From the NCBI GenBank assembly GCA_024227155.1, contig JAAELB010000060.1, forward strand, positions 1-40,797: 40,797 bases of DNA. Direction: 5' to 3'. The notes under the pieces were generated by a model. The model did not search any database and was not told the DNA's origin. It saw only the letters and a list, made by a program, of their open reading frames with translations. This DNA comes from Desulfobulbaceae bacterium (GTDB lineage: Bacteria > Desulfobacterota > Desulfobulbia > Desulfobulbales > Desulfocapsaceae). A program made the translations under genes and the position numbers. This document shows, piece after piece, positions 15,601 to 23,491 of the stretch (within the stretch, counting starts at the first letter, position 1; each line of letters begins with the position of its first letter).

Positions 15601-17508
15601 GAAGATGAAATGATCCTGCTCCAGAGGAGAGCCACCCATAAACGGCCCGAGGAGATCAGTCGATGGAAAGCGTTTACCGCTGCCTTTTTCCTCGGTGTCT
15701 CTAATTTGAGAAGACGACGGTTACGCACCACACTTACCTGTGTTACACTGATCATCCTCACCTTTACGATCATGAGTTTTACCACCATTAAATCGAATCA
15801 GAAGCATGTCAAACTTCTGTTTCACCCAGAAGCACCTTACCAGGGACTTCTGCTTAAAAAAGTTAACAGACAGAGTCTTCCCACCCAGGCAACGGACATC
15901 CTGGTAAATTCAATGTCCTCGGTTAACAAACCGGCCCCAAGAGCCTGGTTTGAGAGTAAAGATCCGTCGCGACCAGTAACCGTGCCTCTTTCCCATGCGG
16001 GTAATGAAATCAATATCCACGGCGTTATAGGTCTCAGCCCCAATGAAGCTTTTGTAACACAGCTGGATACACTCCTTTCCTCGGGTCGGTGGTTTAATGA
16101 AAGCGATCGTGCCGCCATCATCTTAGAAGAACAGATGGCACTACAACTAGGTGTCACACCAGGAAAAAACCAGGATATCCTTCTCTGGGGCACGCCTTTT
16201 ACAGTCATTGGCACCTTTAATGGCGCACGCTTTGACAAAGCCATTGACCTGGATGGTGAACCTCTCACCCCGGTTATTTTCCCGGAAGAAGCGGGCAAAG
16301 ATATTTCAGAAGAAGAGCTCGAGGCCCTTGAGTCCGGGGATGATGTCCGATCCTTCCAGTCAAGATACAGACATATCCCGGCGGGTCAGACTGCAATCAT
16401 TCCTGCAGAAACACTTCTTGCAGCCGGTGGCAAATTGAAAAACATTGCAGTACGCCCCACTGACCCGGGGGAGATCAGCACCATCGCAACTCTTTTAACC
16501 GATAGATTCAACCTGGCCATATTTACAGGAGAACCCGACGGAGTATGGCTATACAATATCAGTGACACCATGAATTACAGTGGGGTGCCCAATATTATTA
16601 TCCCACTGCTCATCTCGGTACTCATTGTACTCAACACTATGATAAGTGCCGTCTATGAACGTAAAGGAGAAATTGCAGTATACACCTCTGTGGGCCTTGC
16701 CCCTTCCCATGTGGGCTTTCTTTTTGTGGCGGAGGCGATGGCCCTTGCTGTCATCTCCGTAGTCCTTGGTTATTTACTTGCCCAGGTCTCTGCCGCACTT
16801 CTGTCTTCGACCTCACTTTGGGCAGGAATTACAGTAAATTATTCCTCACTTGCCGGGATCGCAGCCATGGTACTGGTTATTCTGGTGGTTCTTGTATCTG
16901 TCATATACCCCTCAAAGGTCGCCGCACGAATTGCTATTCCAGATGTCAACAGAACCTTCAAACTTCCGGCACCGGTTGACAACAAAATCAGGGTCACCCT
17001 GCCTTTCTTGATGAAGTTTCAGGAGCATGAATCAATTGGCGGTTTTCTCTACGACTACCTCACCAGTCACAGGGATATCTCCCACGGTATTTTTTCAACT
17101 GGGCCGGTAGAGGTGATATTCAGCTGCTCAACTGTGGGCCAAATCGTAACAATGGTTGAGGAGTCAGACAACCCCCATGACCTCCAGTGTTTGCACCTCC
17201 GCTCCAACGTCTGGTTGGCACCCTTTGATTTTGGCATTATGCAAACGGCTGACTTCCAGTTCTCTCCAGCTAGAGAAGGACTTGATTTTCTGGAAATAAA
17301 CATCACTCTGCAGCGACAATCCGGAGAATCTGGTATCTGGCAACGCATCAACACCTCCTTTCTCCATGAAGTACGAAAACAACTGCTGGTCTGGCGTTCT
17401 CTGGACGATGGTGCCCATGAACAGTTGAAAATTTCATTTAGAGAAGTTGTTGGCGGATCCGGGATAGACTCAGCCAATACGGTTAGAATAGAGCGTGAGG
17501 GATCCTGA
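12652..17508 (+). CDS. Giant FtsX permease fused to a degenerate M28-peptidase-like ectodomain
   Basis: The 1618-residue protein has a Sec-type signal (residues about 1-30). A region resembling PA and M28 aminopeptidase domains follows (about 35-330), then a long helical and mixed segment with a coiled-coil-like stretch near 320-450. Three hydrophobic segments occur at about 900-985, then an FtsX permease unit: TM near 1020-1045 preceded by LRRRRLRTT, a MacB-like periplasmic domain (about 1050-1300) and three TMs (about 1315-1425) with MISAVYERKGEIAVYTSVGL. A C-terminal domain of about 180 residues ends the protein. The metal-binding residues expected of M28 enzymes look lost: ETFFDT stands where HxD is usual, GADAASS where DNAS is, and no GxEExG motif is seen. 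It probably binds rather than cuts peptides. I see no Shine-Dalgarno at its ATG. It is the core of the cluster with the ATPase and short permease. Confidence 0.85.
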   Translation: MHSVRTLNSLLLLLLVYTFGAVWPSTTHGSDEDNNTYTLRQTIEELSSYTSRSTGSAGYAQATNFIKASLQDIGLTPETFHYQLPVRRFSGTELVIDNVTHKLKPFIYNSITPEATDGKITAPIYYVGKGKLTDLDGTDIKGSIVLLDFDSGRNWQFLASLGAKAAIFIQQKEPLGRFSYTEKQELTPIQFPCFWLQHSEAEEIFGTLIPGKQPIVQTASLSSSGVWENSLAKNIYTILEGSDEKLKQELLVIETFFDTEEFVAGISPGADAASSIATFLQLAKTLAKHPPKRSVLFVANSGQFQTVAGMRDTIWSLNARSKDLRKQKRNLQNVHKTHNKHLAVLNNLTFPLSQDKERDALLTKALRLTINQAVDQVSRKLMNLRLGKQSTKTKLLIKEAANQRFLYRRLGWATDFSTLPAQEAELFKQLIPEAKARAEMILSDSSRQLKNLQSANNFRSLVRDYDVAGMVSLYLSSHGNGVGAFNKGWLYNLKQTINRTSTYSKLAGVLEASSGQPIGELNSARYQDTLRPSHLRSWDSWFLDRPNLGGEVSALAGYLGFSLVTTGDGRVLWGTVEDTVEKINWEYLKNQAELIERLIFGLCNATRLHEDNLPRNGFVTVTARTNLLLQGELFANYPARKTTILGYQGLKKFYAMVDEIGYFSIKGLADKKHVLDKLVIEGYRFDEQSGRPIWAIDKKETGKSNYRLKLLRKSMQTDLTMFSCRETTLFDLLEPRSFAYMTKLHLFDGRRDAPPEHYWFSRIDTRDSIISSIYTEPGTLLKLTLSDTVLTNKMILTNGTEKRRLGLGYPVDEYPSIPNTTYHAAKDAWTLLVPRIENLESHGIFDERINELKSRGIATLETSGEKFSEFNYSEGREAASEALALAARVYVQIEKTQKDVLFGVLFYIALFVPFAFVMERFLFNFTSIYKRILGFSFLLTLLIALIYNVHPAFDLAYSPLVVILAFFIIGLSFLVTLIIFFRFEDEMILLQRRATHKRPEEISRWKAFTAAFFLGVSNLRRRRLRTTLTCVTLIILTFTIMSFTTIKSNQKHVKLLFHPEAPYQGLLLKKVNRQSLPTQATDILVNSMSSVNKPAPRAWFESKDPSRPVTVPLSHAGNEINIHGVIGLSPNEAFVTQLDTLLSSGRWFNESDRAAIILEEQMALQLGVTPGKNQDILLWGTPFTVIGTFNGARFDKAIDLDGEPLTPVIFPEEAGKDISEEELEALESGDDVRSFQSRYRHIPAGQTAIIPAETLLAAGGKLKNIAVRPTDPGEISTIATLLTDRFNLAIFTGEPDGVWLYNISDTMNYSGVPNIIIPLLISVLIVLNTMISAVYERKGEIAVYTSVGLAPSHVGFLFVAEAMALAVISVVLGYLLAQVSAALLSSTSLWAGITVNYSSLAGIAAMVLVILVVLVSVIYPSKVAARIAIPDVNRTFKLPAPVDNKIRVTLPFLMKFQEHESIGGFLYDYLTSHRDISHGIFSTGPVEVIFSCSTVGQIVTMVEESDNPHDLQCLHLRSNVWLAPFDFGIMQTADFQFSPAREGLDFLEINITLQRQSGESGIWQRINTSFLHEVRKQLLVWRSLDDGAHEQLKISFREVVGGSGIDSANTVRIEREGS

Positions 17509-17509
17509 T

Positions 17510-19510
17510 ATGTCATCCAGCAACCAAGCACATCCTACCTCCACCATTCGTTTAAGGGCCCCCCTTATTGGAATATCTCTTGCCGTTGCAATATGTATCC
17601 TGACGCCCTACAATAATATCTACCTGAGGGCTACACCTCTCGGCGGGGGCCACTTTCCCCTGGCTCCTTTTTTTATTTTTCTGCTCCTTACCATCTCGAT
17701 TACCGGGGTCTGTAGAGTTTTTAAATCACAGCTCCTGCTTAACGGACCTGAACTCCTGATCGTATGGATAGAGATGGTAATAGGCTCCGGTATTGCCTAT
17801 ACCGGTTTTGCCAGAACGTTCCTCATAAACCTTACCGCCCCGATGCAGTTTGCAACCCCGGGTAATCGCTGGGACGAGGTGCTCCATCCACTCATTCCAC
17901 CGGCACTTACCCCCAGTGATCCTGTGGCCATTGAGCTTTTATATAATGGTCTGCCCGCCGGTCGAGATCTGGGATGGCTGGAAGTGACAGCCGCTATCCC
18001 CTGGTCTGCGTGGATGCAACCTCTTTTACTCTGGTCCAGTTTTATACTTCTCTCTTATCTGGTGATGCTTTTTCTTATCAATATCATTTCCAGACAGTGG
18101 ATCCACAATGAAAGAATGAATTTTCCACTCCTCAAAGTTCCCGAGATGATTAGTAAGGCGGTGAGCAATGGACAAACCAGTGCTTTTTTCTTCAATCGTT
18201 TTCTGCTGGTTGGTATTTCTATCCCAATTTTCATTCACCTCTTTAACGGTTTGAACCTCTATTTCCCTTCGATTCCGTCAATACCGACACTGTTTTTGGC
18301 AGGACCCTATTTTTCGGAGAGCGGCCTGCTGACAGGATTCAAAAAACTTAAGATCTTCATCTATCCAGCATTTATCGGATTTGCCTTTCTCACTTCCAGA
18401 CAAATTTCCTTTTCTTTCTGGTTCTTTTTCCTCAGCGGCAGCCTGCTCTACGGAATACTAGGTCTATTAGGCTACTCAATACCGGCCTCAGAACTTGGGG
18501 TTACCTTTGGACCCACCCTGGCACGGCCTGAAGAGATGCAAATGATAGGCGCCTACGGCATCTTCTTTCTCTTTCTGGTGTGGCTTGCGAGACTACATTT
18601 GCTTGATGTCTGTAAACAGTCCTTTTTTCTCAGTAAGCCATCCCCAGCACGTTCTGAATGGATTGATGTCAGAATTTCTTTCTGGGGTGCAGTCCTCGGC
18701 TTTGGTATTATTATTTATTGGTATATCTACCTCGGGATGGCCCCGCTTACTGCGGTTCTTGTTGTCGGTGCTTTTTTTATGATTATGCTTGTGGCCACCA
18801 GAATCATATGCCAGGGCGGGCTTGCCTATTTTACCTTAACTGCGGCACCAACCGATGGAATGATCGCCCTTTTCGGCACCAAACTGTTTGCAGGGGCCAG
18901 CGGCCTGCTTGCCGGAATGAGCCAGAAGGTGCTCTTTGTAGATCTCCGGGAATCTCTGCTGCCCACCCTTCTCCACGGTAGACATATCCATCAGGGTAAA
19001 AATCCGGCTTTGCTGCTTTTTTCAGGGTTTGCCCTGACCATAGTTGCGTCCATGACAGCATCGATTCTCGCAATGATGGCGCTCTGTTACAGATATGGCA
19101 TCAGGGAACTTCAACTTGACTGGGCAACCAGAACAACCACAGCTGTATATGAAAACATCTATAGACTTATCGCCACCGAAACCGTTACCGGAACCTGGGT
19201 CTTCACCTTCGCCCTTGGGGGTGCCCTCATTATGCTTATTCTGGTCACCTGCTATCACCGGCTCTACTGGTGGCCAATACACCCTATAGGCTACCTCACG
19301 GCGTATAGCTCAGCCATGCGGATACTCTGGGTCAGCTTCTTCATCGGCTGGGCATGCAACGCTCTTTGTATGCGATATGGTGGTATAGTGCTTTTTCGAA
19401 AACTCCAGTTTTTTTTCATAGGCCTAATTATCGGAGACTTTCTCATGGGAGGCGGCTGGGCAATCATTGGCCTTTTTACCGATGTAAGTTATCAGGTTCT
19501 TCCGGATTAA
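17510..19510 (+). CDS. Polytopic membrane protein, OPT-like (DUF6785-type)
   Basis: The ATG at 17510 starts one base after the previous stop and has AGGG about 9 nt upstream, so it is translationally coupled to the giant permease; a GTG at 17495 is in frame. The 666-residue product is almost all membrane: about 12-14 hydrophobic segments, a loop rich in aromatic and Pro residues after the early helices, and the stretch YNNIYLRATPLGGGHFPLAP near the start. I recognise it as one of the OPT-like families of paired membrane proteins often annotated as DUF6785 or 'peptide transporter', mostly by pattern. It is followed within 36 nt by another OPT-like protein, and the two may form a heteromeric transporter. 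Substrate unknown. Confidence 0.65.
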   Translation: MSSSNQAHPTSTIRLRAPLIGISLAVAICILTPYNNIYLRATPLGGGHFPLAPFFIFLLLTISITGVCRVFKSQLLLNGPELLIVWIEMVIGSGIAYTGFARTFLINLTAPMQFATPGNRWDEVLHPLIPPALTPSDPVAIELLYNGLPAGRDLGWLEVTAAIPWSAWMQPLLLWSSFILLSYLVMLFLINIISRQWIHNERMNFPLLKVPEMISKAVSNGQTSAFFFNRFLLVGISIPIFIHLFNGLNLYFPSIPSIPTLFLAGPYFSESGLLTGFKKLKIFIYPAFIGFAFLTSRQISFSFWFFFLSGSLLYGILGLLGYSIPASELGVTFGPTLARPEEMQMIGAYGIFFLFLVWLARLHLLDVCKQSFFLSKPSPARSEWIDVRISFWGAVLGFGIIIYWYIYLGMAPLTAVLVVGAFFMIMLVATRIICQGGLAYFTLTAAPTDGMIALFGTKLFAGASGLLAGMSQKVLFVDLRESLLPTLLHGRHIHQGKNPALLLFSGFALTIVASMTASILAMMALCYRYGIRELQLDWATRTTTAVYENIYRLIATETVTGTWVFTFALGGALIMLILVTCYHRLYWWPIHPIGYLTAYSSAMRILWVSFFIGWACNALCMRYGGIVLFRKLQFFFIGLIIGDFLMGGGWAIIGLFTDVSYQVLPD

Positions 19511-19545
19511 TAGTATCAGAAAAAAATTCCCATCCAGAGTCAACT

Positions 19546-21504
19546 ATGTATGACGACAAGGAATTAAAAGAATATCGCGACCTGCTTCCGCCCCCCGATA
19601 ATTTTGAGGAAGGGTTTGACTGGAAGACCATCATCGGTGCCATTTTTATCGGCTTTCTGATGATGCCCGGCTCGATGTACCTGCAACTCGTTATTGGACA
19701 GGGAATCGGCCCTGCCGCACGCTGGGTGACCATTATTCTATTCGCAGAAATTGCCAAGCGGGCCCACTCTGATCTTAAACAGCAAGAGATTTTTCTCCTC
19801 TACTATATGGCGGGTGCAGCCCTTGCATCACCTTTTTCCGGCCTCCTCTGGAGCCAGTATCTGGTGCAGTCAGACGCTGCGCGGATGCTTGGTGTAACCG
19901 AATTCATTCCGTCATGGATTGCGCCGAGCCCTGAATCTCAGTCGATGATTGAGCGGAGCTTTTTCCACAGGGACTGGCTCATACCAATCCTTCTCCTGGT
20001 CGGCTCACAGATCATCCAGAGAATTGACCACTTTGGCCTGGGCTACGCCCTGTACAGAATCACATCGGATGTAGAAAAACTGCCCTTTCCAATGGCTCCG
20101 GTTGCAGCCCTTGGAACCATGGCCCTGGCCGAGTCTGCTGAAGAAAAAAAGGCGAGCTGGAAATGGAGGGTCTTTTCAATAGGTGGAGTCATTGGTTTGG
20201 TTTTTGGCTTTGTATATGTGCTTCTACCTATTATTTCAGGGCTTATTTTCACGGAACAGATCAGAATTATTCCAATTCCGTGGATTGAGCTTACCGCATA
20301 TACAGAAGACATACTCCCCGCAGTGGCCACAGGGCTGCAGCTCGATCTCGGCCTTCTTTTTGTTGGCATGGTTCTACCCTTCTGGGCAGTGATAGGAGGC
20401 CTCATCGGCCTCATCATCACCATCATCCTCAACCCGATTCTCTATTCGGCGGGTATCCTTAGCAGATGGCATCCCGGCATGGCCACCGTTGATACAGTCT
20501 TTGCCAATAATTTTGATTTCTATATGAGTTTTGGTATCGGCCTCGGGCTGGCTATTGGTGTTATCGGAGTCTGGTCGGTGGTTCGCTCTTTCAGGACTAA
20601 AGATAAAAATCGTGGCACCCTCCATGATCTATTCCATCCTCCACCCGGGAGGGGGGATTTTAATTTCTGGATCGCCATCGCTATTTATTTTTTCTCAACC
20701 CTCGCCTATGTTGGACTTTGTGTATGGCTTGTGCCCTCCTTTCCATGGGTATTTTTTCTCGCATATGGATTTATTTATACCCCGGTTATTTCTTATATCA
20801 CAGCCCGCATGGAGGGAATTGCCGGACAATTTGTCAGCCTCCCCCTTGTGCGCGAGGCCAGCTTTATTGCGGGCGCCCGTTTTTTCGGCTACCAGGGCAT
20901 TGAAATCTGGTATGCCCCCATACCTATTCACAACTACGGTGAAGCAACGGTACAGTTCAGGCAAATAGAACTCACCGGCACCTCGCTGAGGGGAATAATA
21001 AAAGCGGAAATTCTTGTTTTTCCAATAGTTATGGTCGCAAGCCTGATGTTTTCTCAATTCATCTGGAGACTTGCCCCTATACCTTCAGCAAGCTATCCTT
21101 TTGCCCAGGAACTCTGGCATCTCCAGGCCCTTAATACACTTCTCATGCAGACCTCTACCCTGGAGGGGAACTCGATGTTCTACCAGGCCCTAAACGGTAC
21201 AACCGTATTTTCCGGCCTCGGCTTTGGCCTTATGATGTATATGATCCTCAGTCTTTTCGGCCTACCGGTACTCCTTATTTACGGTGTGGTTAGAGGTTTG
21301 GGACAATCAACCCCCCACGGGCTTATCCTGGAGGTTGCCGGCGCGCTTGTCGGCAGGTATTTCTTTTATAAAAAATATGGCCCGATGTGGCGCCAGTATG
21401 CCCCCGTGCTATTAGCCGGGTTCTCCTGCGGCATGGGTTTAAGCGGTATGTTCGCCATGGGTTTTGCCCTTATCATGAAATCCCTCGGTCATATGTCCTA
21501 TTAA
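19546..21504 (+). CDS. OPT/YSL-superfamily-like oligopeptide transporter
   Basis: The product is about 652 residues and starts MYDDKELKEYRDLLPPPDNF. After a cytoplasmic N-terminus (WKTIIGAIFIGFLMMPGSMY) it has about 14 membrane segments, with GQGIGPAARWVT and the repeated small-residue helices typical of OPT-family transporters. I chose the ATG at 19546 because the reading frame upstream (open from 19354) lies inside the previous gene and is not protein-like. The Shine-Dalgarno is weak (AGAG). It follows the DUF6785-type gene and would import or export peptides or metal-peptide chelates. Family assignment is by pattern; direction and substrate are unknown. Confidence 0.7.
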   Translation: MYDDKELKEYRDLLPPPDNFEEGFDWKTIIGAIFIGFLMMPGSMYLQLVIGQGIGPAARWVTIILFAEIAKRAHSDLKQQEIFLLYYMAGAALASPFSGLLWSQYLVQSDAARMLGVTEFIPSWIAPSPESQSMIERSFFHRDWLIPILLLVGSQIIQRIDHFGLGYALYRITSDVEKLPFPMAPVAALGTMALAESAEEKKASWKWRVFSIGGVIGLVFGFVYVLLPIISGLIFTEQIRIIPIPWIELTAYTEDILPAVATGLQLDLGLLFVGMVLPFWAVIGGLIGLIITIILNPILYSAGILSRWHPGMATVDTVFANNFDFYMSFGIGLGLAIGVIGVWSVVRSFRTKDKNRGTLHDLFHPPPGRGDFNFWIAIAIYFFSTLAYVGLCVWLVPSFPWVFFLAYGFIYTPVISYITARMEGIAGQFVSLPLVREASFIAGARFFGYQGIEIWYAPIPIHNYGEATVQFRQIELTGTSLRGIIKAEILVFPIVMVASLMFSQFIWRLAPIPSASYPFAQELWHLQALNTLLMQTSTLEGNSMFYQALNGTTVFSGLGFGLMMYMILSLFGLPVLLIYGVVRGLGQSTPHGLILEVAGALVGRYFFYKKYGPMWRQYAPVLLAGFSCGMGLSGMFAMGFALIMKSLGHMSY

Positions 21505-21510
21505 CAGTCC

Positions 21511-21539
21511 TTGACACCTGTTACTGAGAGTCACATATT
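21511..21539 (+). promoter_or_regulatory. Possible sigma70 promoter for 21598-23466 genes
   Basis: TTGACA (21511-21516), a 17-nt spacer and CATATT (21534-21539, 4 of 6 consensus) lie in the 93-nt gap. They would allow the three small downstream genes to be transcribed separately from the transporter genes. No terminator is visible upstream of it. Confidence 0.35.
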
Positions 21540-21597
21540 TTTGCTATGTAGCTATTAGAAAAACCTGATAATCTGTTTTATATCTGAGAGCAAGATC

Positions 21598-22203
21598 ATG
21601 TTTAAATTTCAATACTTAAAAAAACTATTCGCTATCAGCCTGACCCTCCTGTTCCTGGGTTACGGACAGCTCAGTGCTGAAAATGTTCCACATGAGATCG
21701 CTGGAATTACCCTTGGCAGCAATGTAAACAACTACCCGGACATAATCACTTCAAACTTTCTCAAAGATGTTGTTGTGACGGACTGGCATGGTTTTCGAAA
21801 AGGTGTGATATCCTATGGTATGTGTCTCAACAAGGATATCATACTTAAAATTGACATGAAATATGCGGATAAAAGTAAATCTTTTTTTACAAAATTGCTA
21901 AAAAGATTCCGTCACAAATTTGGAGAACCGGACATCTGGAACGGTGATTCCTTTGGGGTAAAATTCATCTGGAAATGGCAGTTTATTGATAAGGAAAACA
22001 ATCGAGTCAGTTTGAAACTTCAACATAACAGTAAAGACTCCAACGAGTCCATCGGCAATATGTTAAAACTCTCCTATCCAGATAAAATTAATAAAGAAAG
22101 ACAGTGTTTTATAGATATATGTGAACAGTCGAAGGAAAATGTTGATCAGCAAAGACGAGATGAACTACAGAAAAGTGACTGGTCCTTTCTTGTGCCCAAT
22201 TAA
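21598..22203 (+). CDS. Exported hypothetical protein
   Basis: The 201-residue protein has a signal peptide (KLFAISLTLLFLGYGQLSA, cleavage near SAEN). The mature part begins HEIAGITLGSNVNNYPDI, a pattern seen in small periplasmic proteins whose first strand carries 'GI.LG'. Then come WHGFRKGVISYGMC and a basic helix (KLLKRFRHKFGEPDIW). No known domain is recognised. Its stop codon overlaps the next ATG by one base (TAATG), so translation of the two is coupled. Confidence 0.65.
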   Translation: MFKFQYLKKLFAISLTLLFLGYGQLSAENVPHEIAGITLGSNVNNYPDIITSNFLKDVVVTDWHGFRKGVISYGMCLNKDIILKIDMKYADKSKSFFTKLLKRFRHKFGEPDIWNGDSFGVKFIWKWQFIDKENNRVSLKLQHNSKDSNESIGNMLKLSYPDKINKERQCFIDICEQSKENVDQQRRDELQKSDWSFLVPN

Positions 22204-23066
22204 TGAGCATTTCGACCATGCAAGGATGCTATAAAACAGTTGCCTGGAACAGTATTGAGCTTCGGGTACCAAAGGAATGGGAGGTGATTGTTTCAGGGAT
22301 TCGCCATCTAGTTTTTGAATATGATTTTAATCCCCTACTGCAAATTCGCTGGGAACAGGTTGGTCGTCTAAAAAAAAGTGAAATTTTAAAACGCAGCTCT
22401 CGCTTCTGGAAAAATAGGCCCAATTCCACCCCATCCCCGTTTCCCACAGAGCTTAGCAGTAGTGCAGCCAATTTCACATTTTCCCAATTTTTCTCTAAAG
22501 AAGAGGAAATCCCAGCCAGCGGCATCTATTACTGCGATAAATGCACCACACTCATAGTTTTTCAACTCCTGACCGGCAAAGAACAACTCCTTGAAACTAT
22601 AGGAAAGACTCTCGCCTCACTCAGATATCAAAAAAATCCAGTGGTTTCCTGGTGTATACAGGATTTCTCATTAACAACCCATCCCTCTTTAACATTGAAA
22701 GATTACACCTTTCGTGCTGGCCTTACCCGACTGGCTTTTCATGGGAATAGTTACACCATGCAGATTTGCAAACTTGCCCCCGCAGACAAACGGTTACAGC
22801 AACAGGGCTTAACAGATATTCTACAGACCCTGACAGGAGCTGCCAACCTCCATCTCGTAGAAGCCGCAACAAGTTGTACGGGATCCAGAAGCCCCGGTAT
22901 CGGCAAGCAAATCCTCTACCGTCTCAAACGTGAGAGTCCCTTTATCAGCTCAAAAATATGGCTAGACAAGGATCATAACAGGATACTGGCTGTAGTTCTT
23001 TCCTCCAGCGCGGTAATTCCAGAAGCAACCCTTGAAGAACAGTGTCGCAACTATGCAATTATTTAA
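22203..23066 (+). CDS. Hypothetical protein preceding a PqqD-like protein
   Basis: The 287-residue soluble protein has no signal peptide and no recognised domain. It starts within the stop codon of the preceding gene; an in-frame ATG at 22218 is a second possible start. Visible features: KTVAWNSIELRVPKEWEV near the N-terminus, and a CDKCTT segment near residue 112-117, a CxxC-like pair that could bind metal. Two similar halves may exist (each with a 'tW..i.l..p' opening), suggesting a duplicated fold, but I cannot prove it. The gene overlaps the next one by up to 35 nt. The pairing with a PqqD-like gene suggests a joint role. Confidence 0.65.
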   Translation: MSISTMQGCYKTVAWNSIELRVPKEWEVIVSGIRHLVFEYDFNPLLQIRWEQVGRLKKSEILKRSSRFWKNRPNSTPSPFPTELSSSAANFTFSQFFSKEEEIPASGIYYCDKCTTLIVFQLLTGKEQLLETIGKTLASLRYQKNPVVSWCIQDFSLTTHPSLTLKDYTFRAGLTRLAFHGNSYTMQICKLAPADKRLQQQGLTDILQTLTGAANLHLVEAATSCTGSRSPGIGKQILYRLKRESPFISSKIWLDKDHNRILAVVLSSSAVIPEATLEEQCRNYAII

Positions 23067-23466
23067 TAAATTACGAAAGAACAGAGTACTACCGGATAAA
23101 CTAGCGGCCTCAAAAGAACTTACACGGACTGAAGCCCTGGCCTGTATCCCCGTAAGATCAGCATCTGTCTCCTGGATAGCCACAGAACAGGGAGAGGTAC
23201 TCCTCGAGTATCCGCTCTCGATAAAGCCTTTTTTTCTATCCCTGGCCAAGCGTTTTAATAAAGGTGAGACGCAGAGGCTAACCAAAAAGCTGCAGTTAGA
23301 TTCAACCGGCAGCAGCGTCTGGCATATGCTTGATGAGAAAAGAGATGTGAAGAGTATAGTCAAGGAAGTCGCCACCGAGACAGGTCTGTCACTGCATGAG
23401 GCGGAACTCTCAGTAACTACTTTTTTAAGAGAACTGGGAAGGCGGGGCCTTATTCTACTAAGATAA
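23053..23466 (+). CDS. PqqD-family protein
   Basis: The C-terminal part has the PqqD fold pattern: DSTGSSVWHMLDEKRDVKSI, then VATETGLSLHEAELSVTTFLREL and GLILLR. It matches the family in which PqqD-like proteins bind precursor peptides of modified peptides. An N-terminal extension of about 50 residues has RSASVSWIATEQGEVLLEYP. At about 137 residues it is longer than PqqD itself (about 90). The ATG at 23053 overlaps the previous gene by 14 nt; a TTG at 23032 is also possible. No radical-SAM gene or precursor peptide is visible nearby. It closes the ABC/OPT cluster. Confidence 0.75.
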   Translation: MQLFNKLRKNRVLPDKLAASKELTRTEALACIPVRSASVSWIATEQGEVLLEYPLSIKPFFLSLAKRFNKGETQRLTKKLQLDSTGSSVWHMLDEKRDVKSIVKEVATETGLSLHEAELSVTTFLRELGRRGLILLR

Positions 23467-23491
23467 TGGGATTTTTTCGAGCCGACATCAG

